A DNA stretch of 10,727 nt from assembly GCA_905479615.1 (NCBI GenBank), contig CAJQNH010000046.1, positions 1 to 10,727 of the forward strand, in the 5' to 3' direction. The DNA is from an uncultured Eudoraea sp. (GTDB lineage: Bacteria > Bacteroidota > Bacteroidia > Flavobacteriales > Flavobacteriaceae). The translations under genes and the position numbers were made by a program. The notes under the pieces are model-generated. The model saw nothing but the letters and a program-made list of their open reading frames with translations. It made no database searches and had not been told where the DNA came from. How positions within the stretch are numbered: position 1 is the first letter of the stretch; every line of letters begins with the position of its first letter. Positions 1-7,007 of this stretch are shown here, in pieces.

Positions 1-42
1 ATATCCAAATAGCAGGATACTGAGAAATGTCTGTTTTATCAT
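1..42 (-). CDS. Partial gene: N-terminus of a probable secreted or membrane protein
   Basis: Only the first 14 codons are inside the window, read on the minus strand from an ATG at 42. They spell MIKQTFLSILLFGY. A lysine followed by a hydrophobic run is what the start of a signal peptide or a first membrane segment looks like. The start lies 13 bases beyond the stop codon of the DUF6090 gene on the same strand, so the two are probably co-transcribed. The rest of the protein is outside the window, so its family cannot be named. The call rests on the clean ATG, the hydrophobic N-terminus and the short spacing. A chance open frame cannot be excluded over so short a stretch. Confidence 0.5.
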   Translation of the reverse strand, partial: MIKQTFLSILLFGY

Positions 43-55
43 TGCTTATGCTTTT

Positions 56-763
56 TTAGTAAGGCTTAAGCTCCCCTTCAATTAATGTAAGTATTCCATC
101 AATTTCATTTATTGCAGAAAGGTAAGTGTTGTCTTTTTCTCGCATAATCTGCACTAGTAAAAAGATAAGGTTTTGAAACTCATGGATAAAGATTAGTTCG
201 GGTTTAATAACTTCAGCAGATGCAAAATTAATAAAAGAGGTTATACTGCGAGCTGCGTAGTCTATCATTACATCATAATGAATACTCTCCATTCTATTGA
301 TATAATTATAGCGCTGTTCCAACACCCGGATCCGATCGACTATCCTTTGATTGCGCAATAATTGTATTTCCCCGCTGTTTACCAGAGTCTCATATATATT
401 ACCTTCTCTGTCAAAATCTGAATAATTTGTAAGATTTCCAACGATAACCCCCAGGGTATCCATTTGGCTACGATCGTTAGTCATAATAATCTTCCTGGCA
501 TATTCAAATTGGGCCATGTAGTAATTGTTAAAATCTATTTGATTCTGAATTAGTTTTTTATCTCCATTAATTTGGTTACTGATATTTTCATAGGTTCTTA
601 TTTCTGCAATTTTTTTCTCCCTGCTTTCATTCCAGTTATCTACCTGAAAGGCCAGGGTAATACCAATCATTAGCAGTAAAATTTCACCAATGGCATATAG
701 CAGGTATTTTTTTACGTTGTTTTCTTGAATCAATTGCTGCCTAGAACCTTTAAATAATTTCAT
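56..763 (-). CDS. DUF6090 family membrane-anchored protein
   Basis: This 235-residue protein has one clear membrane segment at about residues 21-41. The preceding residues are charged (MKLFKGSRQQLIQENNVKKY). The signature YAIGEILLLMIGIT, then LAFQVDNWNE, at residues 23-46 is, as I recall, the hallmark of DUF6090, a family abundant in Flavobacteriia. The rest (about 47-235) is predominantly helical and charged, with coiled-coil-like stretches around 50-90 and 140-160, and probably lies on one side of the inner membrane. The family has no established biochemical role, and I infer none. It is followed after 13 bases by a probable secreted or membrane protein gene cut by the window edge. The start ATG at 763 fits the family's N-terminus exactly. 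No convincing TAnnTTTG promoter is visible upstream. Confidence 0.85.
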   Translation of the reverse strand: MKLFKGSRQQLIQENNVKKYLLYAIGEILLLMIGITLAFQVDNWNESREKKIAEIRTYENISNQINGDKKLIQNQIDFNNYYMAQFEYARKIIMTNDRSQMDTLGVIVGNLTNYSDFDREGNIYETLVNSGEIQLLRNQRIVDRIRVLEQRYNYINRMESIHYDVMIDYAARSITSFINFASAEVIKPELIFIHEFQNLIFLLVQIMREKDNTYLSAINEIDGILTLIEGELKPY

Positions 764-1062
764 TTTTCTACTAACTTTTGAACTGATGAGCAGGAAGCTA
801 ATCGTTATGAATTAACTAAAGTATTTTGTGGAGCCAAAGTTTTATAGAAGGGTTTATTTTTAATGGCAGGAAAAAAAATGCCCGAAACAATTTAACATTA
901 AGGTGAATTATTTTTTCTTGTGATAAAAAAATCAGTGTGTTCGGACAATAAAAGAAGGACTTCATCCCCCATGGTTATGATTATATCCTTAGAAGTTATA
1001 TCATGGCAACATATCTTTTCATTGAGATATTCTTATTAACTATAAAACAATTAAACAAAAAC
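764..1062. other. Divergent intergenic region between DUF6090 gene and lipoprotein gene
   Basis: About 300 bases separate two divergent genes, and I see no credible coding frame here. The plus strand has an in-frame ATG at 1003 that would lengthen the lipoprotein gene by 20 residues, but it would spoil the signal peptide. A near-match to the -7 element (TATCTTTT, 1012-1019; last base T instead of G) lies 44 bases before the lipoprotein start, with no TTG at the right distance upstream. The 861-880 stretch could form a weak 4-bp GGCA/TGCC stem around an A-run. Neither is strong enough for its own entry. Confidence 0.5.
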
Positions 1063-1566
1063 ATGAAAAAAATTATTCTCTTATTCGTTACTATTGTACT
1101 TCTGGCCAGTTGCCAGGAAAAAGTGAAGGAACCCGAGGCACCCATGCCAGATCCGAATATGGAAAAATTCCATAAGAACGTTGAAACTACTAAGGCTTAT
1201 TTGGAGGCATTTTCTAACAATGACTCCCTTAACTTTGGCTCTTATGTTACTGAAGATTTTATCTGGTCACCGCCCAGCGTGGGAAGCGATTCTCTGCCCA
1301 GAGCTGCATGGGAAAACGCTATGAAAGGATTTATGAAAGGATTTAGCGATAAGAAACTAACCAATGCCGAGTATTTTGCCGGTTTGGGTGAAAATCAAAA
1401 ACCCAATGGGGATGTCAGAGTATATGGATTATGGAAGTCTATAAACACAGAAACCGGAAAAGACGCGAGATTAAAGTGGTATTCGGTATTATTTTTTAAT
1501 GAAGAAGGTAAAATTACCCATCAGGCAGAATGGTATGATACCGCAGATCTGTCTAAAGAATTTTAG
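1063..1566 (+). CDS. SnoaL/NTF2-like lipoprotein
   Basis: This is a 167-residue predicted lipoprotein. The N-terminus MKKIILLFVTIVLLASC is a signal peptide ending in the lipobox LASC, with the lipidated cysteine at residue 17. The mature part starts with a short linker rich in Glu, Pro and Lys. It then resembles an NTF2/SnoaL fold: a long N-terminal helix (about 34-56, including ETTKAYLEAF), an FGSYVTEDFIWSPP segment (58-71), and strands ending in RLKWYSVLFFNEEGKITHQA (136-155). That last pattern, a strand, a turn at NEEGK and a strand, is typical of nuclear-transport-factor-2-like domains. Characterised relatives range from polyketide cyclases to isomerases, but many are non-enzymatic, so I assign no reaction. 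I chose the ATG at 1063 over one at 1003 because only the inner start puts the signal peptide at the N-terminus. The A-rich leader is typical of Bacteroidota. Confidence 0.75.
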   Translation: MKKIILLFVTIVLLASCQEKVKEPEAPMPDPNMEKFHKNVETTKAYLEAFSNNDSLNFGSYVTEDFIWSPPSVGSDSLPRAAWENAMKGFMKGFSDKKLTNAEYFAGLGENQKPNGDVRVYGLWKSINTETGKDARLKWYSVLFFNEEGKITHQAEWYDTADLSKEF

Positions 1567-1655
1567 GAATACATCTCATATTCCGGGCACCTTCTGTGCT
1601 GGAGTGTATTTTCTAATAGAAAATCCGACTTTTTACGAAAAGTCGGATTTTTAAA
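1567..1655. terminator. Bidirectional rho-independent terminator between convergent genes
   Basis: A perfect 13-bp stem (arms 1621-1633 and 1638-1650, loop TACG) extends by one A-T and one G-T pair. It is flanked by A- and T-runs that supply a U-tract on both strands. It lies between the ends of the convergent lipoprotein gene (1566) and TerB-like gene (1698), so it probably stops both. Immediately before it, 1568-1610 can form a longer imperfect hairpin: AATACA pairs with TGTATT, and an inner GCAC/GTGC stem closes on CTTCT. Confidence 0.88.
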
Positions 1656-1697
1656 TTTTAGTATTCGTTTTGTTAAAAGTGTTAAGCAGGCTGCCTG

Positions 1698-2030
1698 TTA
1701 AAGTGCAGATTCAATATCAATACCGGCTTCAAGTAAAAGATTGAAAATTAGGCGGTATTCATCCTCACTAAACTCTCCATCAGCGTTGGCCATCTCACTC
1801 AACATCACTCCTAGTGCGGTTTTTTTATTATTTGGCATGGCTTTAAGGACTTGTATACATTCCTTAGCGGTAATTTTCCTGGCTTCTTCTATGAGAACAC
1901 GGTCAAATTTTAGAATATCCATTAATTGGGTAAGGAAGTCAATTTCGCGTTTATCAACTTTTCCGTCTACCAGAATAACCTCATCAATGGCTTTTACTAT
2001 GGCTAATTTTTCAGCTAAATTAAATTTCAT
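1698..2030 (-). CDS. TerB-like (tellurite resistance TerB family) protein
   Basis: This small soluble all-helical protein has 110 residues. It carries two acidic repeats typical of the TerB fold: VDGKVDKREIDFL at 21-33 (D22, G23, E29) and ADGEFSEDEYRLI at 83-95 (D84, G85, E86, E91). Between them is an amphipathic middle part with KAMPNNKKTALGVMLSEMA. The TerB fold is a seven-helix bundle thought to bind divalent metal through such acidic residues. It occurs in tellurite/stress clusters and as a stand-alone domain. Here there are no other ter genes nearby, so a role in tellurite resistance is not supported. A general metal-binding or stress role is only an inference. At 110 residues it is shorter than the usual TerB of about 140-150. 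The ATG at 2030 gives a natural MKFNLAEKLAIVKAI start. Confidence 0.7.
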   Translation of the reverse strand: MKFNLAEKLAIVKAIDEVILVDGKVDKREIDFLTQLMDILKFDRVLIEEARKITAKECIQVLKAMPNNKKTALGVMLSEMANADGEFSEDEYRLIFNLLLEAGIDIESAL

Positions 2031-2382
2031 TATTTCTTTTTCTAGAATTGATATGATGATTCTCTGTTAATCGAATATGTACTACAAGGTAATTAAAAAA
2101 AGTCATTCTTTTATCCTTTTTAACTGCTTTCCGACAGTAAGCACAATTAAAAAAGGTTTTGTAACTTATCTGATAAAAGTTCGTCTAAGTATAGTCTAAG
2201 TATAGCAGGATAAATAAGCTACGGATCCCAAGGCCTGAGACCTTAGGGTGTAAATTTCTTTTGTTAAACTGAAGCAAGCAAAAACTCTATAAGATAAGGG
2301 AAATAGGTCAGAGGTTGCGGTAGAGATACGTATTTTAGATGCCGAATTACTGGATAATATTCAACAACAAAAGTTAAGAATT
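2031..2382. other. Long intergenic region, no gene recognised
   Basis: The 352 bases between the TerB-like gene (leftward) and the hydrolase gene (rightward) contain no credible separate gene. Visible structure is an 11-bp tandem duplication (2183-2204) and an imperfect hairpin at 2227-2248 (CCC-AAGG and CCTT-A-GGG, loop CCTGAGA). An open stretch from about 2302 runs in frame into the hydrolase but has no start codon before 2383. No clear TAnnTTTG promoter for either flanking gene was found; TAAATTTC at 2251-2258 is one mismatch away but has no TTG at the right distance. Confidence 0.6.
2183..2204. repeat. Tandem duplication of an 11-bp unit
   Basis: The unit GTCTAAGTATA occurs twice back to back (2183-2193 and 2194-2204), identical in both copies. 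The 11-base period is about one turn of the helix. That would suit two protomers of a regulator on the same face, but a simple slippage duplication explains it equally well. It lies about 180 bases before the hydrolase start and about 150 bases upstream of the TerB-like start. Confidence 0.6.
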
Positions 2383-3234
2383 ATGAAGCGAATGAAGCTT
2401 TTATTACAGATAATATTTTTACTAATAGTAATAAATTTGAATGCGCAGGATATTACTGTACTTTCTTATAATATACGCTTGGACGTAGCTTCTGATAGCC
2501 TGAATCGATGGGATATTAGAAAAGATTTTTTAATTGGTCAACTGAACTTTCATGAGCCCGGGGTTTTTGGAGTTCAGGAAGGGTTATTGCATCAGTTGGA
2601 GGAAATTAAGAATGGGATGCCCGGTTATAATTATATTGGGAAGGGAAGAGAAGACGGACTTAAAAATGGCGAATTTTCGGCAATTTTTTATAATCCGGAG
2701 AAGTTGGAGTTAATTGAAGAAAACACCTTCTGGCTATCCGAAACGCCTGAAATACCGTCAAAAGGTTGGGATGCAGCCATAAAACGGGTCTGCACCTATG
2801 GATTATTTAAAACTATAAGTGGGAGCCAAAACTTCTGGGTATTCAATACGCATTTTGATCATATAGGAGAAGAAGCCAGAAAGGAAAGTGTATTCTTAAT
2901 CATAGAAAAAATACGAGAATTAAATACGCAGGATTACCCGGTAATACTTACAGGCGACCTTAATCTGGAACCGGATCACCCAAGTATTTTATTACTCTCC
3001 AGTGCCATGCAGGATAGCCATATGCTTGCGGGAGTTAGGGCTTTTGGTCCTGAAGGAACATACAATGGGTTTAATTTTTCAGAACCCATAACACGAAGAA
3101 TAGATTATATATTCCTGTCCAAAACAGGATTTCAGCTTCTTAAATATGGCATTTTGAGTGATTCAAAAGACTTGAGATACCCCTCAGATCATTTCCCTGT
3201 TCTTGCTAAATTAGCTATTACCGAAACAGAATGA
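2383..3234 (+). CDS. Secreted endonuclease/exonuclease/phosphatase (EEP) family hydrolase
   Basis: This 283-residue protein has a signal peptide, MKRMKLLLQIIFLLIVINLNA, with likely cleavage before Q22. The remainder is one complete EEP (DNase I-like) domain. The catalytic blocks are all present in order: LSYNIRLD with N30, FGVQEG with E66 (metal ligand), FNTHFDH with H157, LTGDLN with D192 and N194, RRIDYIF with D241, and YPSDHFP with the D269-H270 pair. The family hydrolyses phosphodiester or phosphomonoester bonds in nucleic acids, inositol phosphates or sphingolipids using Mg2+. The substrate cannot be read from the motifs. Flavobacterial homologues are usually annotated as endonuclease/exonuclease/phosphatase family protein, and a secreted phosphate-scavenging role is inference. 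The ATG at 2392 could also serve as start and would still leave a signal peptide. The 3' end overlaps the convergent permease gene by 17 bases. Confidence 0.88.
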   Translation: MKRMKLLLQIIFLLIVINLNAQDITVLSYNIRLDVASDSLNRWDIRKDFLIGQLNFHEPGVFGVQEGLLHQLEEIKNGMPGYNYIGKGREDGLKNGEFSAIFYNPEKLELIEENTFWLSETPEIPSKGWDAAIKRVCTYGLFKTISGSQNFWVFNTHFDHIGEEARKESVFLIIEKIRELNTQDYPVILTGDLNLEPDHPSILLLSSAMQDSHMLAGVRAFGPEGTYNGFNFSEPITRRIDYIFLSKTGFQLLKYGILSDSKDLRYPSDHFPVLAKLAITETE

Positions 3235-3973
3235 GGATGGCGCCTATGGCGGTTAAAATCAGGATCAATTTCCTGTAAAAATTTTCACGAATAATTTTTA
3301 CCAGTCGCGTCCCGACAAATAAACCGACAAGAATTCCGGGGATAAGTTTTAAATCTATTAGAAGGGAGTCTGGTGTAATTGTACCCCAAGACCAAATATG
3401 AAAAGGCACTTTAAAAAGATTGATAATAAAGAATAACCATGCGGCAGTGCCAATGAACTCATTTTTGGGCAATCGCATGGCCAAGAAAAATATATTGCTA
3501 AATGCCCCGGCCAAATTACCAATCATCGTAGTGATTCCGGCCATTATGCCCATAAAACCTGCAAAGGCCCAATGTGTAGGCACGTTTTCCGATTTTTTAC
3601 GATCCCACCAATACATCATGAGTACACTGCCCAAGATGATAATGGCCATTCCAATTTTAAAGGTCTTTTCGTCCAGATCCTTTCCAATAAAGACTCCGAT
3701 AAGAACCCCGGCAACCATCCATGGCAAGAATCGAATAATATATTTCCATTGCGTATGCCGGTTATAATAGATTACAGCAAAAATGTCACCTACTATTAAA
3801 AGGGGCACAATTAGACCGGTAGATTCTTTGGCGCCAAAGACCAGGGCCATTAGTGTAACAATGATTACGGCGATGCCCTTGATTCCTGCTTTGGAAACAC
3901 CGATAACAAAAGCAGCGGTTAAAGCCAAGATCCAAGCGAAGGTTGATATTTCTGATTGTATTGATAGCAGCAC
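3218..3973 (-). CDS. TauE/SafE family permease (putative anion exporter)
   Basis: This 251-residue, highly hydrophobic protein has about eight predicted membrane segments arranged as two similar halves, as in the TauE/SafE family. Family features include IGVSKAGIKG at 24-33 near the end of the first helix. Others are the LIVPLLIVGDIFAVIYYNRH stretch (54-73), GITTMIGNLAGAFSNIFFLA (146-165), and INLFKVPFHIW (184-194). Members move organosulfonates, sulfite or related anions across the inner membrane, but most family members are uncharacterised and the substrate is unknown here. No sulfur-metabolism gene is nearby. The start codon is GTG at 3973: an in-frame stop lies 12 bases upstream and the next internal methionine is residue 42, inside the second membrane segment. 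A TAnnTTTG box for this gene is at 3997-4004. Its final 17 bases overlap the convergent hydrolase gene. Confidence 0.85.
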   Translation of the reverse strand: MLLSIQSEISTFAWILALTAAFVIGVSKAGIKGIAVIIVTLMALVFGAKESTGLIVPLLIVGDIFAVIYYNRHTQWKYIIRFLPWMVAGVLIGVFIGKDLDEKTFKIGMAIIILGSVLMMYWWDRKKSENVPTHWAFAGFMGIMAGITTMIGNLAGAFSNIFFLAMRLPKNEFIGTAAWLFFIINLFKVPFHIWSWGTITPDSLLIDLKLIPGILVGLFVGTRLVKIIRENFYRKLILILTAIGAILILFR

Positions 3974-3996
3974 AATTGTTGTTTAGCGAACAAGGA

Positions 3997-4004
3997 CAAA
4001 AGTA
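3997..4004 (-). promoter_or_regulatory. Putative -7 promoter element for the TauE/SafE permease gene
   Basis: Read on the minus strand this is TACTTTTG, a full match to the Bacteroidota -7 consensus TAnnTTTG. It lies 23 bases before the GTG start, giving a short leader. No TTG occurs about 19 bases upstream; the nearest is 26 bases away. The call therefore rests on the -7 box and its position alone. Confidence 0.42.
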
Positions 4005-4017
4005 TTCTAAAATATTA

Positions 4018-4025
4018 TATCTTTA
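4018..4025 (+). promoter_or_regulatory. Possible -7 promoter element for the symporter operon
   Basis: TATCTTTA matches TAnnTTTG at seven of eight positions. It ends 22 bases before the symporter ATG, which is a usual distance. No -33 TTG is visible at the expected spacing. It lies only 13 bases from the oppositely oriented box of the permease gene. Confidence 0.3.
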
Positions 4026-4047
4026 GCCGTCAACCAATATACCACCA

Positions 4048-5856
4048 ATGGAACTAAGTACTTTAGATTATAGCTTTATTATAGTATTCTTCACCATAGT
4101 TTTAGGAATCGGAGTTTATGTCTCCAAAAAGTCAGGAAAGAACAGTTCAGAGTTTTTTCTTTCGGGCAGGACCATGCCCTGGTGGCTTTTAGGCCTTTCG
4201 ATGGTGGCGACCACATTTTCAACGGATACACCGAACTTGGTCACTGATATTGTAAGAACCGACGGTGTTTCTGGCAACTGGGTATGGTGGTGTTTTCTGA
4301 TAACAGGGATGTTGACCGTTTTTGTGTATGCCAAACTTTGGAGAAAATCTAATGTAAATACAGATCTTGAATTTTATGAATTAAGATATGGCGGCAAGCC
4401 TGCCAGTTTTTTAAGGAAATTCAGGGCAATTTATCTTGGGGTTATTTTTAATGTGATAACCATGTCTGCCGTTACCTTGGCTGCCATTAAGATCGGGGGT
4501 ATTATGTTGGGACTTGAACCCTGGCAAACGGTTGTAAGTGCTGGATTGATTACTGTTACCTTTAGTGCCTTGGGCGGGTTCAAAGGCGTTGTTTATACTG
4601 ATTTCCTATTGTTTTTCGTTGCAATGGCAGGCGCCATAGGGGCAGCATATTACTTGGTTAATTTACCTGAAGTAGGCGGTATAGACGCCATAATGTCCAA
4701 TGAAAATGTAAAAGATAAACTTTCTATATTGCCAGATTTTAGTAATACGAAGGCAGTGATTACACTATTGGCAATTCCGCTTGCTGTGCAATGGTGGAGT
4801 TCTTGGTATCCTGGAGGGGAACCTGGAGGCGGTGGCTACATAGCCCAACGTATGCTAGCTGCAAAAGATGAGAACCACGCTATTGGAGCCACATTTTTCT
4901 TTAATATCATGCACTATGCCCTAAGGCCTTGGCCATGGATATTAGTGGCTCTGGCTTCCTTGGTAGTGTATCCCGATATTGCAAGTATTTCAGAAGCATT
5001 TCCTAACGTTCCAGCAGACAAATTAGGTCACGATTTGGCCTATTCTGCGATGTTGACCAAATTACCAAGTGGATTATTGGGCTTGGTGTTGGCATCACTA
5101 ATTGCCGCTTATATGAGTACCATATCAACCCAATTGAATTGGGGTTCTTCTTATATTGTATTTGATTTTTACAAACAACAGATCAATCCACAGGCTTCTG
5201 AAAAAAGACTTGTAGCTGTTGGTAGATTTTCAACAGTAATATTAATGGTATTCAGTGCTGTTCTAGCGTTGTTGATGCAAAATGCAATGCAGATTTTTGA
5301 TATGCTCCTGCTGTTTGGTGCTGGTACAGGACTCATCTTTATCCTAAGATGGTTTTGGTGGCGGATCAATGCCTGGACTGAAATTTCGGCCATGTTTGCG
5401 TCTGGTATTCTATCCATACTTTTGAAGGCAACACCTTTAGGCGTATTCTTCTTTAATACAGATACGGGTATATTCCCCGATTGGGGTGAAATCCCTTTTG
5501 TAATGATCATAACTACTATTATATGGCTAACAGCTACTTTTACCACACAACCAGAATCCAAGGAAGTACTACGCTCATTTTACAAAAAAATACAGCCTGG
5601 AGGCCCAGGCTGGAGTAAAGTGGTAGATGAGGCCAAAAAAGATAACATTGAGGTTGACTTAGGGGAAAAATGGAGTGTACCCTCAGGAATTCTGGCTATG
5701 CTTTTGGGTGTTGTTCTGATATATACGATTATGTTCGCCACAGGACATTGGATTTATGGTCACACAACTTCGGCTATGATTCATGCAGGTGTTGCTTTAA
5801 TTTCAGGATACTTATTGATCAAAGCTTGGGGCAAAATGAAAGATGATATTTTATAA
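4048..5856 (+). CDS. SSS-family sodium:solute symporter
   Basis: This 602-residue inner-membrane transporter has roughly 14 predicted helices, the LeuT-like fold of the solute:sodium symporter family. It couples uptake of a small solute to Na+ entry. Telling segments are SEFFLSGRTMPWWLLGLSM (34-52), leading into the broken first core helix with VATTFSTDTPNLVT (53-66). A further one is FSALGGFKGVVYTDFLLFF (172-190). The Na+-site helix is LASLIAAYMSTISTQLNW (348-365), where S360 and T361 match the paired hydroxyl residues that bind Na+ in vSGLT-type symporters. A cytosolic insert around 500-545 precedes the last two helices; such tails are common in the sugar-transporting branch. A Gly-rich loop (255-263, PGGEPGGGG) is unusual-looking but in frame with conserved surroundings. 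The substrate cannot be read. The downstream NagX/HGSNAT-like gene, 10 bases away, hints at a sugar or amino sugar. The ATG at 4048 fits the predicted N-terminus. Confidence 0.9.
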   Translation: MELSTLDYSFIIVFFTIVLGIGVYVSKKSGKNSSEFFLSGRTMPWWLLGLSMVATTFSTDTPNLVTDIVRTDGVSGNWVWWCFLITGMLTVFVYAKLWRKSNVNTDLEFYELRYGGKPASFLRKFRAIYLGVIFNVITMSAVTLAAIKIGGIMLGLEPWQTVVSAGLITVTFSALGGFKGVVYTDFLLFFVAMAGAIGAAYYLVNLPEVGGIDAIMSNENVKDKLSILPDFSNTKAVITLLAIPLAVQWWSSWYPGGEPGGGGYIAQRMLAAKDENHAIGATFFFNIMHYALRPWPWILVALASLVVYPDIASISEAFPNVPADKLGHDLAYSAMLTKLPSGLLGLVLASLIAAYMSTISTQLNWGSSYIVFDFYKQQINPQASEKRLVAVGRFSTVILMVFSAVLALLMQNAMQIFDMLLLFGAGTGLIFILRWFWWRINAWTEISAMFASGILSILLKATPLGVFFFNTDTGIFPDWGEIPFVMIITTIIWLTATFTTQPESKEVLRSFYKKIQPGGPGWSKVVDEAKKDNIEVDLGEKWSVPSGILAMLLGVVLIYTIMFATGHWIYGHTTSAMIHAGVALISGYLLIKAWGKMKDDIL

Positions 5857-5866
5857 GCTGTAGCAA

Positions 5867-6955
5867 ATGAAAAATAGGGTAATTTCAGTTGATATTTTTC
5901 GGGGGCTTACTATAGTTTTAATGATTTTGGTAAACACGCCGGGAACATGGTCTAATGTTTATGCGCCTTTTTTGCATGCCAGTTGGCACGGATATACGCC
6001 AACGGATCTTGTATTTCCATTTTTCCTTTTTATAGTAGGAACCTCAATAGCTTTTTCTTATAACAACAAAAAGGCTACGAAGGATACCTACAAGAAAATT
6101 ACAGTAAGAGCTTTAAAACTAATAGGTTTAGGTCTTTTTCTGGGAACATTTACAATCCATTTTCCTTTTTTTAAGGATTTTGAAAGTATCCGGTTTCCTG
6201 GTGTTTTGCAACGCATTGGGTTAGTATTCTTTTTTGCGGCAATTTTATTTATAAACTGTAACTGGAGAGTACTTCTTGGAATTTGCATAACAATATTACT
6301 TGGGTATTGGATATGGATGGGTTTCATTCCTGTTAATGGTATGGAGCCAACTTTTGACAGGGCAGCCAATAATTGGGCCAACTATATTGACCTCAATGTA
6401 TTAGGAACCCATATTTACAAGGAAGACTATGATCCAGAAGGATTATTGAGTACTCTTCCTTCTATAGCCACTTCTTTGATGGGCATATTTACCGGGTTGA
6501 TACTTTTGTCTAAACGAGCAAAAAAGGAAATAGTACTATTTCTTCTGGGTACAGCTCTAGTTGTAGCAGGGCATCTTTGGGATCTTATATTTCCGATTAA
6601 CAAGGCTCTTTGGAGTAGTAGCTTTGTCTTGGTTACTGCTGGATGGGCTAATATTTTCCTGGCCTTAATTTACTATTTAACCGATATTAAGGGGCTTAAA
6701 TTTGGGAGTATTTTGCGGTACACGGGCGCTAACGCAATTACGGTTTATTTTTTATCAAGCTTTGTAACAAAAATATTTTATTCAATAAAAATTGATGAGC
6801 AAACCACACTTCATCAGTGGTTGTTTCAGAAAATATATCTTCACGATTTTATGCAGGTAGAGTTATCCTCCCTCCTATATGGGTTAACGGTAGTTTCATT
6901 TTATTTGTTGCTGGCATATGTAATGTACAGGCGTAAAATATTTATTAAGGTTTAA
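5867..6955 (+). CDS. NagX/HGSNAT-like membrane acyltransferase (COG4299, DUF5009-type)
   Basis: This 362-residue polytopic protein has about ten predicted helices. The N-terminal block RVISVDIFRGLTIVLMILVN (4-23, with D9, R12 and G13) followed by HASWHGYTPTDLVFPFF (37-53) is diagnostic for the family of human heparan-alpha-glucosaminide N-acetyltransferase (HGSNAT) and bacterial NagX. H37 aligns with the active-site histidine of the human enzyme. Also conserved are VLQRIGLVFFFAA (113-125) and a C-terminal YTGANAITVYFLSS stretch. HGSNAT passes acetyl groups from cytosolic acetyl-CoA across the membrane to terminal glucosamine. NagX genes occur in bacterial N-acetylglucosamine loci, but their own reaction is less well established. 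The gene follows the symporter after 10 bases and surely shares its operon, suggesting that the imported solute and the acylation substrate are related. That link is inference. No adjacent glycosidase or nag kinase/deacetylase is present to confirm an amino-sugar pathway. Confidence 0.82.
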   Translation: MKNRVISVDIFRGLTIVLMILVNTPGTWSNVYAPFLHASWHGYTPTDLVFPFFLFIVGTSIAFSYNNKKATKDTYKKITVRALKLIGLGLFLGTFTIHFPFFKDFESIRFPGVLQRIGLVFFFAAILFINCNWRVLLGICITILLGYWIWMGFIPVNGMEPTFDRAANNWANYIDLNVLGTHIYKEDYDPEGLLSTLPSIATSLMGIFTGLILLSKRAKKEIVLFLLGTALVVAGHLWDLIFPINKALWSSSFVLVTAGWANIFLALIYYLTDIKGLKFGSILRYTGANAITVYFLSSFVTKIFYSIKIDEQTTLHQWLFQKIYLHDFMQVELSSLLYGLTVVSFYLLLAYVMYRRKIFIKV

Positions 6956-6957
6956 AG

Positions 6958-6975
6958 TTTCCGGAAAAACCGAAA
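6958..6975. terminator. Weak hairpin between convergent genes, possible terminator
   Basis: TTTC(C)GG and CCGAAA can pair around AAAAA just after the acyltransferase stop codon, with one bulged C. There is no U-tract on the plus strand, so efficiency is doubtful. It is the only stem I see in the 52 bases between this gene and the end of riboflavin synthase. Confidence 0.25.
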
Positions 6976-7007
6976 TATGTGCAGAAGATATTACAAACAG
7001 TTAATAA

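Noticed and set aside
861..880. GGCA/TGCC hairpin around an A-run in the divergent spacer
   Set aside because: The stem is only four base pairs and the loop is a homopolymer run; it is not distinguishable from chance in AT-rich DNA.
1003..1062. Longer start of the lipoprotein gene at the ATG 1003
   Set aside because: It would bury the signal peptide and lipobox 20 residues inside the protein. The inner ATG at 1063 gives a canonical lipoprotein start.
1698..2030. TerB-like gene as evidence of a tellurite-resistance or ter-type defence cluster
   Set aside because: No terC, terD/E/Z or associated genes lie nearby. The neighbours are a lipoprotein and a secreted hydrolase, so the domain appears alone.
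5169..5561. A 130-codon open frame on the minus strand inside the symporter gene
   Set aside because: It lies wholly inside the symporter, antisense to conserved membrane helices, and its translation resembles no protein. It is a shadow of the real gene.
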